Shown in pieces: positions 28,350-31,023 of a stretch of 31,023 nucleotides of DNA. The notes beneath the pieces are model-generated. The model had not been told where the DNA came from, ran no database searches, and saw only the letters and a program-made list of their open reading frames with translations. A program made the position numbers and the translations under genes. The number at the start of each line of letters is the position of its first letter. Position 1 is the first letter of the stretch. This DNA is from JAYODW01 sp038116745 (GTDB lineage: Bacteria > Pseudomonadota > Gammaproteobacteria > Ga0077536): assembly GCA_038116745.1 (NCBI GenBank), contig JAYODW010000051.1, positions 1 to 31,023 of the forward strand. The letters are read 5' to 3'.

Positions 28350-30656
28350 GTGCGGGCACGGATATTACTCTACCTCGCGGGACTTGGGTTCGCGCTGCTG
28401 AATCCGGCGCCCTGGGGGCTCACGGTCAGCGCATGCATTGCCCTGGTCGCGGCGCTGTGCTCGGTTCACTCACGTCTGCGGCCTGCCGCTGCGCTGTGCC
28501 TGGGGCTTGCCTGGGGTGGTGCCAACGTCGCGCTGTTCTGCACCGCAAGCGTCCTTCCATGGCCAGCGGGCGAGGCGGCCACGTTGCGCGGTGAGGTGAC
28601 GAGTTTCGCGGTTGCGGACGGCGACAGCTGGACTTTTGAACTGCGTCCCGAGCCGCGGCATCTGGTCGGTTCTCTGGCCCGCCCGCGAGTGCTAGTGCGT
28701 TACGCTGAATCTGCACCGCTGCCAGGCAGCTGGTGTTACCTCAAGGTGCGTCTATATCCCGTCCCCGGCCTGGCTAACAGAGGGCAGCGCGATTTCGCGC
28801 GTGGTCTGGCGGCTCGACGGGTGGTGGCCAGCGCCAATGTCATCCGGCACCCGGCCAATCTTTGCGCGGCGATAGCGACACCGTTTGGTCCTGCGGGACT
28901 GCGTTATCGCGTCAGCCGCGCTATTGATGAAGCGATCGCCCATCGGGACGCCGCGGCGATCATCCGCGCGCTCGCGGTTGCCGATCGCAGTGCGATCTCG
29001 ACCCAGCAGTGGGAGACAGCACGGGTCAGCGGCACAGCGCATCTGCTTGCTATCTCGGGGCTCCATATTTCGCTCTGTGCCGCGCTTGCTTTTGGCGCGG
29101 CGCGGCGCGTGGTCAGCTTGTGCTGCGTCCCGTGGCAGGGGTATCCAGCGGTCCGTCTGGCCTGGCTCGCGGCGGGCTTCGCGGCACTGGCCTACGCTGC
29201 GCTCGCGGGATTCGCGACCTCGGCTTTGCGCGCTGCCCTGATGGTCGTGTTTGCCAGCCTGGCCGTCATCAGCGGCCGCCGGGTATTTTCGCTCGACGGT
29301 CTACTCCTGGCGCTGGCAGCGCTGGCGACGGCAGACCCTCTGCTTCTTCTGAGCGAGGGGCTGTGGCTTTCGTTCATGGCCGTCGGCACGCTTTTGTTCT
29401 GTGCCGTGTGGCTGCCGACTGACGGTGGCCGCCTGCGTCTCGCGATCCGAACCCATCTGGTCATGACCTTTGCCATGCTGCCGGTGACGACGGCGCTCTT
29501 CGGCACTGTTTCCTGGCTGGCTCCACTAGCGAACCTGGTAGCACTGCCATGGTGCAGTGTTTTTGTTATTCCACTGGTGCTGCTCGGGCTGTTGAGCTGC
29601 TTACCGTTTCCTGGCTTCGCCGCCGTGTGCTGGGACATGGCCGGCCGTTGCTGGAATCTTCTGGACCCTCTGCTGCGGCTGAGTCTGGAACCTCCGCTGC
29701 GCGCCGACGTGTTGCCTGGAACTGGCCCGCTCTGGGTGCTGTTGTGTCTTTTCGCTATCGCGCTGATGCTGTTACCTGCTGCTCTGGGTTTACGCTGGCT
29801 CGGCGTCGGGCTGATCTGCTCAGCACTGTCAGTCGGGCCGGCCCGGCCGGCCGCGGGTGTTGTGCACCTGGAGGTGTTCGATGTCGGCCAGGGTCTTGCA
29901 GTGCATATCCGTACCCGTCGCGCGGATGTGCTGTTCGATACCGGTCCTGGCAGCTGGCGGGGGAAATCCGACCTCGCAACCCGGGTGGTCCTGCCCGGCC
30001 TGCGCCACGCTGGGGTGACAGAGCTGGACGCCTTGATTCTGAGTCACCTTGATTACGATCATCGTGGCGGGCTGGGTAGCGTGCTGCGTGCATATCCCGG
30101 CAGTACCGTCCTGGCTCCCGAGGGCGCCGGGCCGGTCAATGCTGACCGACGCGCGCCCTGTGTGTCCGGCCAGGCCTGGCAGTCCGACGGCGTCAGCTTC
30201 CGCTGGCTGACCGCAGCACAGGCGGTGAGTTCTCGCAACGACCGTTCCTGTGTGCTGCTGATTGACTCCCCTTATGGCAGGGTGCTGCTGCCGGGAGATA
30301 TCGAACAGGCCGGGGAGTCTGCTCTCGTCAGACAGTTTGGTGGAGCGTTGCGTGCAGATGTTCTGCTGGTGCCGCATCACGGCAGCCGCACGTCTTCCAG
30401 CGCCCCGTTTCTCCGACAGGTGGCCCCGCAGGCGGCGATTATTTCGGCCGGCGCGGGTAACAGATATGGCTTCCCTCATGCGGAAGTCACCCGGCGCTAC
30501 GTTGCATTGGGGGTGCACCTGCTGAACACGGCTGTCGACGGTGCGGTCGCGATCGAGGTTGGTCCGGGAGGGATCGTGCTTGAAGCTGAGCGCCATCGAC
30601 GGGCTGGCTTCTGGAACGCGGCGCGGCCACTTTCGAGTGCAGACGCGGTTTGGTAA
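28350..30656 (+). CDS. comEC: DNA internalization-related competence protein ComEC/Rec2
   Basis: ComEC forms the inner-membrane channel for single-stranded DNA in natural transformation. The predicted 768 residues comprise an N-terminal DUF4131-type region with membrane segments (1-190), the Competence domain with LLAISGLHISLCAALAFG (about 230-248) and many helices to about 500, and a C-terminal metallo-beta-lactamase domain with SHLDYDHRGG (near 565) and VPHHGSRTSSS. All expected metal-binding motifs are present. I start at GTG 28350, preceded by an AGGGA site; TTG 28302 is an alternative that adds 16 residues. The stop overlaps an ATG (TAATG) in the frame of the next gene. Confidence 0.88.
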   Translation: MRARILLYLAGLGFALLNPAPWGLTVSACIALVAALCSVHSRLRPAAALCLGLAWGGANVALFCTASVLPWPAGEAATLRGEVTSFAVADGDSWTFELRPEPRHLVGSLARPRVLVRYAESAPLPGSWCYLKVRLYPVPGLANRGQRDFARGLAARRVVASANVIRHPANLCAAIATPFGPAGLRYRVSRAIDEAIAHRDAAAIIRALAVADRSAISTQQWETARVSGTAHLLAISGLHISLCAALAFGAARRVVSLCCVPWQGYPAVRLAWLAAGFAALAYAALAGFATSALRAALMVVFASLAVISGRRVFSLDGLLLALAALATADPLLLLSEGLWLSFMAVGTLLFCAVWLPTDGGRLRLAIRTHLVMTFAMLPVTTALFGTVSWLAPLANLVALPWCSVFVIPLVLLGLLSCLPFPGFAAVCWDMAGRCWNLLDPLLRLSLEPPLRADVLPGTGPLWVLLCLFAIALMLLPAALGLRWLGVGLICSALSVGPARPAAGVVHLEVFDVGQGLAVHIRTRRADVLFDTGPGSWRGKSDLATRVVLPGLRHAGVTELDALILSHLDYDHRGGLGSVLRAYPGSTVLAPEGAGPVNADRRAPCVSGQAWQSDGVSFRWLTAAQAVSSRNDRSCVLLIDSPYGRVLLPGDIEQAGESALVRQFGGALRADVLLVPHHGSRTSSSAPFLRQVAPQAAIISAGAGNRYGFPHAEVTRRYVALGVHLLNTAVDGAVAIEVGPGGIVLEAERHRRAGFWNAARPLSSADAVW

Positions 30657-30700
30657 TGTCTGCGCCACTCGCCGGGTGGTCACAGGAAGGGATAGACAGC

Positions 30701-31023
30701 GTGCTGGAGTTGATACAAGCCGGAGGCTGGCTGATCTGGCCCATCCTTCTCAGTTCAGTGGTCGCGCTGGCTATCGTGGTGGAACGTTTCTGGTCGCTGC
30801 AGACACGGCGGATCATGCCGGAGAATCTGGTTGCCCAGGTGTGGCAATGGGCACATGCCGATGTGCTTGATGACAAGCGGATCGAAGCCCTGCGCGCCGG
30901 CTCAACGCTGGGCAGGGTGGTCGCCGCAGGTCTGATCAATCGGCATCACGACCGTATGGTGATGAAAGAGGGGATCGAGGAGGTCGGACGCCACGTGGCC
31001 CACGATCTGGGACGCTACCTCAA
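30701..31023 (+). CDS. MotA/TolQ/ExbB proton channel family protein (partial, runs off the window)
   Basis: The first 107 residues are visible. LELIQAGGWLIWPILLSSVVALAIVVERFW is the first membrane helix and the ERFW boundary of ExbB/TolQ-type proteins, which use the proton gradient to energise outer-membrane or envelope processes with an ExbD/TolR partner. An exbB-exbD pair after comEC is a usual order. GTG 30701 has an AGGAAGGG site; ATG 30656, in the same frame, overlaps the comEC stop and would add 15 residues. The gene is cut by the window edge. Confidence 0.85.
   Translation, partial: MLELIQAGGWLIWPILLSSVVALAIVVERFWSLQTRRIMPENLVAQVWQWAHADVLDDKRIEALRAGSTLGRVVAAGLINRHHDRMVMKEGIEEVGRHVAHDLGRYL

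Noticed and set aside
1..31023. CRISPR arrays, insertion sequences, tRNA or rRNA genes
   Set aside because: Reading through the intergenic stretches I saw no regularly spaced repeats, transposase, terminal inverted repeats or tRNA-like cloverleaf.

Overview
The window is a GC-rich bacterial chromosome segment, most likely from a gammaproteobacterium that oxidises one-carbon compounds through tetrahydromethanopterin (H4MPT) and methylofuran. This rests on recognisable beta-RFAP synthase, Mch, Fae and methanofuran-type enzymes, together with a Pseudomonas-like NrdA carrying tandem ATP-cones and a lol/comEC/exbB neighbourhood. No species can be named from sequence alone.

Layout. (1) 291-1277 is beta-RFAP synthase (H4MPT biosynthesis). 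(2) 1306-9119 is a block of exosortase A (XrtA/PEP-CTERM)-associated glycan genes: a FemAB-like protein, a TIGR03087-type glycosyltransferase, a GT4 enzyme on the opposite strand, a small unknown protein, a PqqD-like protein, an HprK-related kinase, a nucleotidyltransferase and an O-antigen-ligase-like protein. (3) 9193-13810 returns to one-carbon genes in a tight co-directional run: ATP-grasp ligase, mch, RimK-like ligase, CitG-like protein and fae, closed by a strong bidirectional terminator. (4) 13913-15855 on the minus strand holds a HisA/HisF-like protein overlapping a membrane-anchored beta-helix protein. (5) 16006-19028 holds an MfnF-like protein, pabB (with a one-base frameshift) and an MfnE-like kinase, with overlapping ends. 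(6) 19110-20276 is a methyl-accepting chemotaxis protein with no periplasmic sensor. (7) 20496-24670 is nrdAB on the minus strand with a clear promoter, two NrdR boxes and possible DnaA boxes. (8) 24993-31023 is housekeeping: tsaB, a lolC/E-type permease, lolD, a DUF2062 protein, comEC and the start of an exbB/tolQ-type gene.

How the genes work together. PabB supplies 4-aminobenzoate, which beta-RFAP synthase joins to PRPP to begin H4MPT. MfnE- and MfnF-like proteins and one or both ATP-grasp ligases probably build methylofuran or add glutamates. Fae condenses formaldehyde with H4MPT and Mch interconverts methenyl- and formyl-H4MPT. The partner genes mtdB, fhc, dmrA and mfnB are not in this window.

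The most interesting part is 5000-7749. A small unrecognised protein with a signal-like hydrophobic segment sits just before a PqqD-like peptide-binding protein, an HprK-like kinase and a nucleotidyltransferase. Lasso peptide clusters such as paeninodin use the same three types of accessory protein, but no lasso cyclase or protease is visible here. This could be a peptide- or protein-phosphorylating system tied to the exosortase envelope pathway.
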